64,000 nucleotides of DNA, from positions 19,328,051 to 19,392,050 of the forward strand of contig CM072170.1 of assembly GCA_036850595.1 (NCBI GenBank), read 5' to 3'. Within the stretch, counting starts at the first letter, position 1, and every line of letters starts with the position of its first letter. Of this stretch, positions 23,480 through 35,800 are shown piece after piece. The position numbers and the translations under genes are program-made. The notes beneath the pieces were generated by a model that was not told the origin of the DNA, made no database searches, and was given only the letters and a program-made list of their open reading frames with translations. Source of the stretch: Rhyacichthys aspro. Lineage: Eukaryota; Chordata; Actinopteri; Gobiiformes; Rhyacichthyidae.

Positions 23480-23767
23480 ACTGTCAGAGATGATACAAAA
23501 TGATGAGCTTTATGCACGTTATAGATTTAGAAGAGAAGACATCATCATTGTATATGATTACAAGTGTTGAAGTGTTGGATGACTGAGAAGATGATGCGTC
23601 ACTAATACAATCGCGACCTTGTGTTTTGTCCCTCCCGACTGTCCGTTGTACGTCACGGTGTGTTGACGTGTGGCTAGTTTCACCGTTAGCTCTGCACCAC
23701 GTCTTCATTGTGGGCTTTTTAGGCCGATACAGTTGTGTTTCCTTTGGAAGCATCAAAATATTGAAGA
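23480..23767 (+). promoter_or_regulatory. Probable UFL1 promoter and 5' UTR
   Basis: The stretch just upstream of the UFL1 start is richer in CpG than its surroundings. It carries CRE-like cores: GCGTCAC near 23595, TACGTCACGG near 23649 and TTGACGTG near 23663. No TATA box is obvious at a sensible distance. The transcription start cannot be placed from sequence alone. A regulatory role for the CRE-like sites is inference. Confidence 0.45.
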
Positions 23768-23844
23768 ATGGCGGCGGACTGGGAGGAAATTCGGCGTCTT
23801 GCTGCGGATTTTCAGAGAGCGCAGTTCGCCGAAACAGTGCAAAG
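23768..23844 (+). CDS. ufl1: UFL1 exon 1 (residues 1-26)
   Basis: The exon opens with MAADWEEIRRLAADFQRAQF, the typical UFL1 N-terminus. It ends in AG before donor GTAGTA; the split Arg codon is completed by G from exon 2. Confidence 0.95.
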
Positions 23845-26800
23845 GTAGTACGCTAACTACAGAAATAACTCAAGCAGCTGTTAGCTTAAAGGCTATTGGA
23901 AATGCGTTATAAAAATCTACAACACACGTAACTTAGTAAATTTAAGGGAGTGGGGAAAAAAATCCAAGGTTTTATGCGCGAGTCAAAAATCTGCGTTTAC
24001 GAGGTTAAACTTTTTACTGATGACACATCGATAATGTTGTTCTTTGGCTATGCAGCATGAAAGTTTAAGAGTCTTGGTGGTTAACTGGTTTGAAACTGCT
24101 TCCACAGGCTTTCTGAGAGGAACTGCATTGAGATAATAGCCAAACTAGTTGAGGATAAGAGACTGGATGTGGTGCACACTCTGGACGGGAAGGAGTACAT
24201 CACTCCAGCCCAGATCAGTAGAGAGATCCGGGATGAACTCTATGTCCACGGGGGTAAGTTGGACAGAGCTGTGACATATGTAAATGCAGAAAAGGCAACT
24301 GCTTATTTATTTTACCATATCAATTCCGGGTTGTAAGCATAACTGTATCCTCTATTTCATAGGGCGAGTCAACATTGTGGACCTCCAGCAGGTGTGTGTT
24401 TTTACTCAGTGTTCATTTCTGTGCACTCAGTATTGACGCATATGTTAAATGGGAGCTTGGGCTCTTTTAGTTTAATTTAGATTTAAGCATTCACACAGCG
24501 TAACAATGATATAATAGAAAATGAATAAAAGAAACAGTAATTCTTGTCGTTATACAAGGCATTTAAATAATTAAAATATACTTTTTATTAAATATACAAA
24601 TGGAATTTTTGTTTTTGTATAGGATAGTGGTCCCCAACATTTTTAAACCACGGGGCGGTGTTACACCGAGACCTGTGACTTACCGAGATTTGTGAGTCCA
24701 TTGGGCGCCTTTGCAGATTTCAGCATACAGCAAAACAGGAACCGTAACCCTAACCTTAATACTACCCGTAGTTAGTTAATGAAAACTCATGAGAATAATG
24801 ATTTCAATTTGTAGGTCACTTATTGCATTGCAACACATATTCTAACAACAGCTCAACAACAGACTCAGTGTTGTCCTGCGTTTGTACTGACCACAAATAG
24901 AGTAGAGTGAGTATACCATTACAATGCTAGGATAAGAACAAATAATTCTCTGTTTAAATCAATCAGTCGACATAGGCATTTTTAGGGGGTATCCACAGCT
25001 GCTGCATCGTTTAATAAAAGGATAGACATGGTCTAAATGAGCGTAGCGTCCCTTGAAGATTGACTGAAATTGCGTATGCCAGAGGTGAAAGTACAGAGTA
25101 GATATCTGGTCATTTGAGATGTTTTAGTTTCATTTGTGAACTCAGGTATTCCCAAGATGCCATATAGCATGTGTGAATAACATTAGGTATTATTATATAT
25201 ATTCGTTGTTTTACACAAGTCACTGATGTGCATGATAAATGAACAATGAACAATCTAAACGCCTTAACCCCTAAACATATTCAATAGAAGAGATAGAGAA
25301 TTATGTAGCGACACAATCAATCAATCAGACTGACACGTGAGTTACATTTCTAGAATCTCTAGAGTACACGCTGTTTTCATGCTCTTGTTTCTTCCAGACC
25401 ATTAATGTGGATTGGATTCATGTTGAAAACAGAGCAAGTGACATTGCCAAGTCTGACAGAGGCATTCAGCTTGTGTTGGGGCAGCTAATAGATGAGTGAG
25501 TATTGTCGATATGACTGGACAGGTGTCATAAATGTGGTGTGAATAGGTCTGTATATAATGTTTTATGTGTGCAGTGCGTACCTGGACCGTTTGGCTGAGG
25601 AGGTGAACGACAAACTGCAGGAGGCTGGTCTGATCAGCATCGCAGAGCTGTGTAAGAGCTGTGACCTGCCTGGAGATTTTCTCATTGAGGTGAGCCCTAG
25701 TCTGTGCCCTGGGCTTTGGGTGTTCAGCTTTTAGGAACTCACCTACAAGTTTTCATTTCTATGTGTTTGGCAGGAGCTGTCTAAACGTCTGGGGAATCTC
25801 ATTCAGGGAGAGATGGACCAGTACAACAGAGGAATTATATTCACTCAGGCTTTTGTGGCTCGACACAAAGCCAGAATACAGGGGCTTTTCAGCGCAATTA
25901 CACGGTAAGCTCCTGAGTGAATAAATAAATCTCTCTCTCTTTTTTTTTTAATTGTTAAGTAAAATTATTGTATTTATAAAGAACTTGTTGCCATAACATT
26001 TTAAAGAGAGAGAACCAACAGAAAAGACATAAAAACACAAGCAAAAGTAAGGCCCACACTGCAACAAGCAGTATTCAGCTTACTACTATCATCACTAAAC
26101 TATATTAGATGCATCTAAGACTAAAGTTATTGCATGCAAAGTAAAATATGGTGTCTGCACAACCTTTTACTTACATATTTTATGCATGTAACATAACCTA
26201 TTTACATTATAGCAACTATGTCCAAATGCCTGTTTTAAACTACCTTAGTACTGGATTTGTGAGAATCTTCACAGACTATTCATTTGGAAAATATAGTGAG
26301 CTAAGCTAAAATGAAGCTTCACTACACTAAACTAAGCTTAATGGCAAAAGTAGTTTACTACATTAAAGCTATTTTTGGAAAGAAAAAATTGAAAATTGAA
26401 ATACATTAGTGAACTAAAAATAATAGTTATGTTTGGTATAAGTCAGTGGTCTCACACTCAATTGCTGGAGGACCACAGCTCTGCACAGTTTAGCTTCAGC
26501 CATCTTCAACTCACAGCTCCTTAGTAGTTTCTGGTAACCCTGAAGAGCTTGATTAGCTGAGCAGCTGTGAGATGGAGCTGGTTGAAGCTAAACTGTGCAG
26601 AGCTGTGGACCTCCAGGAGTTGAGTTTGGCACCACTGGTATAAATATTTGGGTGGTTGTCCTTGATGGTTTTGATTATTGGGGACTATCCCCTGGCCTGT
26701 ACATTACTAAAAGTTATTAGAATTAAACAATTTATAAGTTGAGTCTCTTGCCTCTAAAACCATAGAACTCTTATAGTAACCGAACAGTGTAAAATCCCTG

Positions 26801-29800
26801 CTAATGTCCTTCAAACACTTTAGTTTTCATTTTGTTAATGTGTCGCATGTGATGGCAGGGCGTGTGCAAAGACGCACGGATGCCAGTGTTTCTCAGCAAT
26901 TGCCAGTTTGGGTTGTGATGTAAGGAGAGGCGATGCACTACAGGACGCCTAATTTCCATATTGAAATAACGAGTAGAAGCCAAAAACATGAAATAGAGCT
27001 TGGCAGCGCTACATGCGCCTGACATCACGCTTCTTCTGGGAGATTTTAACATCGTATTATTTAAAATAAGCGCTTGTAAGCCATGTGTAGCCGGCATGAT
27101 ACCGCTGCATTCAATTGCGCCCCAGAAAACAAAAATGAAAAAAGCTAAATGGGCTTTGAAACACAGTGGTCCAGGAAAAAATCGGCCGCGACCAGTCAAA
27201 GTTGACAAACCCCTGCCCTAAAGACTGGAAAGGACACTAAATTGCTGATGCCAAGATTTAAGTAAACTCTTTTACCAATGACATACTGATGTGTGAACTG
27301 AAAGTGGTGCTGTTTTCTTTCTTTTGCAGGCCGACACCAGTGAGCAGCATGATCGGGGCATTTGGATTTCAGGAGCATCTTCTGTACTGTAAGAAAACTG
27401 CAGTGTTTTTGAAAGTTGACAGTTTGTCTTGAGTATTCATTATTCTAACATGCCAGCCTTGTCTGCGCTAGCTGTCCTGGAGGAGTTGGTAAATACTGGA
27501 CGCCTGAAAGGAACTGTTGTTGGAGGCCGACAAGACAAAGCTGTTTATATCCCTGATATTTATGCCAGAACACAGAATGCCTGGGTGGACTCCTTCCTCC
27601 AACAGAATGGATATTTAGGTAGGATTTGAACAATTTATAGGCTTTTGGTTTTCCCGGTGAACAATGGACAAACTCAGTTTATTTAACTTTCTTGGTTACA
27701 ATTCATTCCACTTATTTATTAAATCTAAAGCCCCTTTCACACATGGTTTCCAGTAAATTACCGGGAACAAATTACTGGCATTACCAGTAGTTTTCACCGT
27801 TCACACAGGCACTTGTTACCAGAACATTACCTATTTTCACACTTGTCTCAACATGAAGGCTAAAAGTCAGATGTAACGTGCAGGAAGGTTAAGAAATCCA
27901 CTTTGTTGCTACATTTAGTGAGTATTTAGACCCATCTAGAAACTCTTTTTCAAAAAAGCGGATAGTGACAAATCTACCAACTTTTTCTGGTGTTACTGTA
28001 GACTTTTGGAAGTGAAGCACGTATTGCTCTCTTTCTTCTGAACAAGAAGTGGGTGCCGCCCACATCTTAATATTGGGGCTTATTAAAAGTATAATTCAGG
28101 AAAGAAAAAAAATCTGAATTTTCTGAGCCCTCAAAATAAATGCTTTTGCTGTGACTAAATTTTTGGCACAAATTATTAAGGGCACTGTATATTTTATCTC
28201 ACTACATGTAATTAAAAGAAAACAAAACATTGCTTTACTTTTCATTAATAGTTTTGTAACTATTGGCAGGGTAATGTGTGCTTTCCTCTGCTGCAGAGTT
28301 TGATGCCTTGGTTCGTCTGGGCATCCCTGACCCATGCAGCTACATTAAGAAGCGGTACAAGTCTAATAAGCTTGTGTTTCTGCGAGCGGTGTGTGTGGGC
28401 CAGGCTCTGGTGGACCAGGTGGAGGCCTCTGTGGAGGAGGCAGTGAGCTCAGCCTCGTGGGCTGACATTCAGGTCTGACAGCTGCTGATGTATCTTTTGT
28501 TATTAAGGGTTTACATAATGGCTGTGCCCTGTGATATTGCCCTCTCTAATACTGGTAGATTTTTCTGGAGATGAAAATTCATCATATCATTAAACTCTGT
28601 CACTGCACAGAGTCTACATAAAGTCTGAACTGTTGTCCCTATTTGCTCTGAAACAGTTGCATTTATTTGAACATTATTACCCTCCATACCTGAATCTTGG
28701 CTGCTCCGATATAACATCCCACTTTAAATGAACCAGGCTCTGCCCAACAGACAGATTCCACTTTATTGAATCGCTAAAATACAGGGAATAAGCTGAGATA
28801 GACTGACAGAAATATTTTGTGATGTGTATTTTTTACTGCCCTACTGAGAACAACTATGGACAACTCAGGCTGATAATTAGTACTGACTGAACATACTTGT
28901 CACTCAGCTCCCCTCCCCCTTGTCTGTCCTGAACCTGTGGACTCTTCTGCTTGACTTTCTCAGACACAGCTCTGGCTAAAATACAGTATATTCAGCTAGT
29001 CAACTATTTGAAATGCAAAATTAGTTCAAATTAAGTTTCAAGAAATGTTTCAAAAAGGTTGTTTGAATATATTATAAATGTTGCCAAAAATATTAAATTA
29101 TTAGTACTACGTCATTTCACAAACGTATCTTGCATCAAATATCATCCTGATGCAGACTGACCTTTCAAGATGCATCCTGGAAGTATGGAGTGTAAAAGAG
29201 CAAACTGTGACCTTTGGGACTTAGGCCTAGCACTTTCCTCCTTGCACCATCCAAGTACAGATTTTTTTTTGGACATTCCTATTCCATACTTGCTGCATGC
29301 AATAGCCCTCATCTGCCATTGCATCTGTCTGTCTACTGTTTATACAATAAAGGCAAAAAGAAAAAAAAAGAAAATTAAAAGTGTTGTTAAAATCTGTCTC
29401 TTTAGCCCCTTCTGCCAAGCTGCCTGTCGATGGAGGACATGGGGATGTTGATCAACCATGCAATGATGAACATTAACGTCCAGTCCTCTGCTCGGATTTT
29501 GGGGGGAACTGTGGTTGTCAGTGAGAAGTTTGTCAGCAGCTGTCTTTCTCTGTTTGATGAAGCCATGCAGCAGAAAGCTCAGAAGGTACAATGTAAAGCT
29601 CATAGAATAAAAGATATTTTATTGCATACATTTTTGAGTTAATTTTTTTTTGTCTGTGCTTAACAACACCTGTGATAGCTTTCACACTGATGTGGCCTTT
29701 TTACTTCAATAAGAAGTAGTACATAATGGAACCTCTTTTTTAGTTTTTGGAATTGGTCTTATCCATTCCACACTGTTCTAGTTAAAAAGACATGACATTT

Positions 29801-32800
29801 CTTCTCATGTAACCCCCTGAATGATACTTTTTAATGTGCTTGGAACATTTATAACTTAACTTTTTCATACACTTTTTTTCAGGAAGTAAAGAGCAATCCA
29901 GTGTTTCTGATCACTGAAGAGGATCTGAAGCAGGCGTCTATGTTGACTGACACTTCTGCATCATCCAAAAAGGAGAAGAAAGAAGCTGAGCGCAGGAAGA
30001 AGGCCACTGGTTTGAAAACACATTTTTTCATGTCATTGTCTGGTGGTCTCTGAAACAGTGATGTTAAGTTAAAGGGGACTTTACACTCTACACTTTAACA
30101 TCCATCCTACAATTGTGTATTTGCTGTTTCTGCTAACTCACAAAGTGTAAAACAAAGCAACTGCGGGATGTCTCTGTTATCAGATTGACTCTTATGGTAA
30201 AAGCCCCTTGTTTCTCGCAGTCTATCCATGTGACGACATGAGCATATGAGGCGGCCTTGTCTTTTCACGTCACTTTCTGTCATAGGTCGCAGTGCGAAGT
30301 ACGCGTCTGCCATAATGTTTTCTTCACCACAGCGTAGCAACTTTCTAGCTTTCTGTTTGCTATCATGTCAGAGTTTATCATTTAAAGCTTATTTCAACAT
30401 TTATAACATGCTCCTATTAGTTGTGCTATATGTAGACAGAGCCAGTAATTGGGATAACATGAGTTGGTGGCACGTAAAAAAGCAGCATGCCGCTCCAGTA
30501 TTACTTTCTCTATATATATTACTGTTGTAATGCCTTTCACAAAAAAAGTGTTTAGGCAAAAACAGAAAAATGAAAGACGAGAACAGCTGGAGGGGGTTGT
30601 GGCTGTGAGGGGCACTGCAGGGTTTTAAGTGGATTAGTTCGAGACCAGTGAATGGCCGGACCAGATGAGCGATGCATAGGCGTAGAGGAGTCTTTTATAT
30701 CAGAAATTAAAGTGAGGACATACTGAAGTTAGGCTACAGGACTTTTGAAGTCCTGATGCGTGAAACGCCTACTCCCTCCTGCCCCAATCACTCATTCACT
30801 ATGGGAGGAAACCATGTCTGTTGAATTTAATATTTAATATGTATTATATAAATAAAGACCCTTGTATTTATTACATGACCCATTTTGGAGATGTGTAGAT
30901 TTGGTAATGAGTAGATTAGTCCAAATAAAAAGAAAGTAAAGCCATTTGCTGTTTTAAATTTTATAGAAATACAATATCAACTTAGTAAAGATGAATTAAT
31001 TTTATTTATGATCCATTTCATTCATTATTCTTGTAGTAGGCTACTACAACCTAGAGGTCAACACTGATCGAACCAAAGGGAAAAGAAATCATCCTCAGGT
31101 GGAAGACAAGTTAATAAAACTTTAGCTTCACTGTTTTTATATCAAAAATGAATAAAATGCGTCTCACTACAACAGCTTTTTTTCAGACCTCATCAATGTA
31201 AATCATAGTAGTGAGCAGTTGATCAAGTAGTCTGATATTTAAAGTTTGGACCGTGGGTCTCTGTGATAATGCTTAGAGGAAGTGGCTGTGAAACTCGGCT
31301 AAAGTGCAAGCTACAAACGGTTAGCTTTCTTTTTTTTCCCCACTGTTAACAACAAGCTGCAGTCTGAACAACAGTTAATAACAACGCTCTTACACTCGTG
31401 AGCGCGCAGCTCCAAGTCTGTGAGAGCGCACTCCCTGCTGCTGAGCAACAGAGAGAGACGGTGGCTGCAATACGTGCTGAGTGTTCTCAATCACAATTGA
31501 ATAGTTTTTAATAAAAGTAAATCTCTACACCGCTGATTTGACTCACTCCATCTTGTCATCTTCCCCAAGACCTGAGGGCATACGCATCACAGATATAGAG
31601 TCACACATAGCAGATCCGAGTGTTGGTTCAGTGCATCCCTAGCCTAAACCAGGATATATTGTGATTGAAAGTACATACAAACACTTCGCAGGGAGCACAC
31701 GGAACTGTGTTAATAATTGTAAAAGGAACATTCAATGTCTCCTTTAATTCTGTATTGTAATTCTGTGTTTCCCAGAGGGCAGTGGTAGTGTGAAAGCAGG
31801 CGGCGGTGGAAATGCAAGAGAGATCCGGATTCGCAAAACCAAAAAGAAAGGAAGGAAAGACGAGGACAGCGATGACGAAACAGGATCCTCCCTGCAAAGT
31901 ATGAACTTCATGATATCTGTAAGATTTAGATAATAAAAAGTCTAGCAGAGAATGGCCATGGTGTCTGAAACAGCCAGCCACTGCCAGGTTAATTCATTTA
32001 CAGTGTCTATTTAAAACTAGAAGAATTATTTAAAGATTCCCAATGTGTTGGACAGGGCCCTAGTTAGTTTGCAGGTGCGCCCCCACGATAGCTCAGCCGA
32101 AGACCTTAAACAAAACAGAGAAACGGAATCAGTAAGGGGGACTTGCCAGTATCCCTTACACAGACAGTACTGACAAACTTTGACTGGCCAAAACATTCTT
32201 ATCAGATCATCAAGCCTCTGCAAAGGATATGCATCAAACTTGGATTGTGCATTAACCTTCCTGAAGTCTATGCAGAAACATACACTACCATCCTTCTTGA
32301 TGAACAGGACCGCAGGGTTGCTCCGTACTCTTGTTAATGGCTCTATTACACCCAGCTCCAGCATATCTGCATACCTCTCCTCCTTCAGCACTGGAACCAT
32401 CCAATCATTCATCAAAGATCAGTTCTTGGCTTGTCTTGAAAAAAGTCAGGGGAATTGATGGCTTTTAACTCTTGTTGCTGTGTCTTGTGTCTCTTGTTGT
32501 GTGAGAGATGCAACAGGTTAATTTGGGCAGCAGAGTGTTTTGTAGGTGTAAACTTACTCATCTTCCTCTTTTACTGTCTGGACATAAACTCATAAGTAGT
32601 GTCACTCAGCTTCCTGATGACCATTCCATTTTGTCAGCAATTTATTGTCAGATGTTGGTAGAAGTAGAATTACTTGCTGACCTAGTGCAAAGGACCTCTG
32701 CCTTGCTACCTGATCGTACTAGGTTTTCTGGTGCCCCAACACAAACATAGATAATCCATCTTCTTGCCAATCCAAGACTCCTGCAGAACATCAAGGAACC

Positions 32801-35800
32801 CCTTAACTGCCAGCTATAGGAGTTCTAATGGTGACACTAGTGGATGCCTGTGACACCTCGTGATACGCAAAGAAAAGGTCCCAATCTTTGCCACTGATTG
32901 AAACCACTTTCTTTAAATGCTTTTCAGGGTTCTGTTTTCCATTGCATGCTTTTCAGGGTTCTTTTGGACCTCTCCATAAGGCCATCAGTCTGTTGGTGGT
33001 ACGGCGTGGTCCGGATACTCTTAATGCCCAAAATTGTATAGACCTGTATCAGAGTATTGCATAGAAAGATGGACCCTAGGTCTGTTAAAATCTCTGATGG
33101 GATTCCCACCCTTGAAAGTTTCTGAAGATCACACGCTATCTGCTTTGCAGTTATGTCTCTGAGAGGGAGCCTCGGTGTATTGAGTACTATGGTCAAAGAT
33201 AACCAAAACAAATCAGTTTCCTGCCTGGGACTTCTGTAGTGGCTTTATGATGTCCATGGCTATTTTACTGAAAGGCACATCAATGATAGGAAGTGGCTGA
33301 AGAGAGAACTTTGAAACATTTTTGTTTCCTGACAACTGACAAACTGGATATTACTGACAGTAATCCCGCACTACTGTAGAAAGACTCGGCCAGGCAACCT
33401 TGTCATAGGTCTTTTTGAACCCTAAATGACCCGGCCACTGGTTGCTATTGTACAATTTTAGCACCTGGTCCCGCAGACCTTTTGGTACCACTATCCTCTC
33501 AGCGTAGGATTCCCCAGACCTATAGTACAGCACACCCTCTCCCAGTACATATCCCTCACCCACGGCTTCCTTGTCAGACATCGTAGCTATTTACATCTTA
33601 GGCTATCTAAAGGCCTGCTGCAATGACTCATCCTGAGTCTGAAGTTGCTGAAAGTCAACAGGCAAGTTATTGCCCCACTTCTGTGCCACACTCCTCTGCC
33701 ACTCTTAGTGCCATAATCAACATCACCACGAAGGAGATGGCTCATTTGTGTGTTAGCTATTTGTTACAAGCTAATTAAGCGCCATCTCCTGCCCTTCCTT
33801 CCACCCACTTCTCAGTAAAGCCACCTGGACTATTCATGAGATGTGCAAACACAAAAAAAAGTCAGGGAAAAGTCTGATTGAAATAACCCTGTTTACGACC
33901 AGGCAGGGCTTATATGAGCTTTCCTCTGTGACTTTGTCACCATATAGACAGGTCTGCAGGACTAACTTGGGATGTCGTGCCCCAAAATAACCAGATGAAC
34001 AAGATTTTTCACAACCCCCAGAGTTACCAGAAAAGTTTGTAGAAAAACTCCTGCAGGGTCTCTCCCAGCTGCTGGTCAGGCTCCGGGAAACGCTGCCTGT
34101 AACACCTAAATGTATTTTTGATTAATGAAGGATTTGAAATGACAAAACCCCGGATTGGGTTACTTTTATGGGCTTACTCAGTAGGCAATTGTTCTTTCAA
34201 TATCAGTGTCACTGATAAAAGTTGAAAATAAAAGTTGAAAATAAATGTACCTACATAAACTTATGACTTAGAAGGAAAAACTAGTCATTATGTGTTTTTG
34301 CAAATGAGACAAAGGTAACTGCAAAATCCTTGTGAGACTAATGATTCTGTGTTATATCTTTGCTAAGATCGCAGCAAACAGACAGACGTCTTGTTTATGG
34401 CCCAGGACGAGATCATAGTTGTGTTAGAACAGCGCCTCACTGACTGCCCTGAAGAAATCCTGTCTGAGCTGGCAGAACATTTAGTACGGTAATTGAAAAA
34501 GGTTTTTGTTCCTTGTTCCTCTGTTCTGTCCTTCCCGAATAACATTAAACCACTGTTTTATAGGCCTCTGACTAAAGCCTATCAGGAGGTGCTGCGCACA
34601 GTCTTTATGTCATCCAGCAACTCTCCGTCAGGGGTCAACAAAAAGAAGAGCATGAAGGACCTCCAAGAAGAGATTGCCAATCTCTACAACAACATTCGAC
34701 TGTTCGAGAAGGGAACCAAGTTCTTTTCAGGTAACTCACAGCTATAAGGCTCTAAACTTATCTCAGTTTCACTCACAAATTATATGCCAAGTGGAATATT
34801 GCTTTATATTGACCACATATTCAGTACGTTATGCTTCTTTTTCTTAGTAGCTTATTTATACTATATTTATAAATGTTTCTTGCACTCCATCAAATTATTG
34901 TGTTTATTGTTTGTGCAGTTTGAGCAAATATTGACAAAGTAATTTTAAAAAAGCGTCTTAGAAAAAAAGAGTTTTAGAAATTTAGGGTCTCAAAAAACGC
35001 AGCCATGGGGAAATAGAGCATCTTTAGGGAGAACCAATAATGAGGGATCCACTCCCAGGGCAGACAGGCCGACAGCCCGAGCAACAGTTACTGTGTAACT
35101 ACATTCACAATCCATTCCATATACAAATAAATGAAACCAAATCATTTGTGAATGATCCCAGACCTGTAGTCTGCAGTAGCTAAATCACAGTGAGTTAATG
35201 ATTAACTGCATTTCTGGTTGTTGTTGTAGATGAAACCCAGGTTCACATTGCTAAGCACGTGCTGAAAACCCTCTGCACGGATGTTGCTAACATTCTGGTC
35301 AACTTCCTGGCAGCAGAGATGATGATGTCTGTGGAAAACCCCAGCTCCATCACTTATGAGGTAAGTGACAGTCCTAATCTTAACCTGATTATTTGACATG
35401 GAAAATACATCATTTTTATTTTCTGTTGTGTTGCCTCAGGTTCGACTTAAGATTTTAGGCAAACTACCAGAAGAGACCAAAGGACCCCTGATGAAACTGC
35501 ACAATGCCCTTAATGGAAAAGTGAGTTTCAGCTGTTTTTTTTCAGGTTTTCCCTGTGTCTTGGAAAAGCTGGAAGAGAGGTGACCAGTTATCCAGTCTTC
35601 CAGAGCATAGTTCATAGAAATAAACCAATAACATTGCAGTTTGAAAGATCTGACTTATGTTTGTTCTAGTTTGATCTTTGTTGCCTCTTCTTGCTTTAAA
35701 AAGCTTTATTTTTTTGCAATAATAACTGCAATAATACGCAATGCAGTGTTGAACCGTTCAGTACGCCCTTCACATGGAACAACCGATCACAACACTCTAT

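Noticed and set aside
26801..27208. 135-codon minus-strand open frame in UFL1 intron 6
   Set aside because: No recognisable domain, ordinary composition for chance frames, and no splice or promoter support.
31628..31981. 117-codon open frame antisense to UFL1 exon 12
   Set aside because: It overlaps a well-supported exon on the other strand and has no domain.
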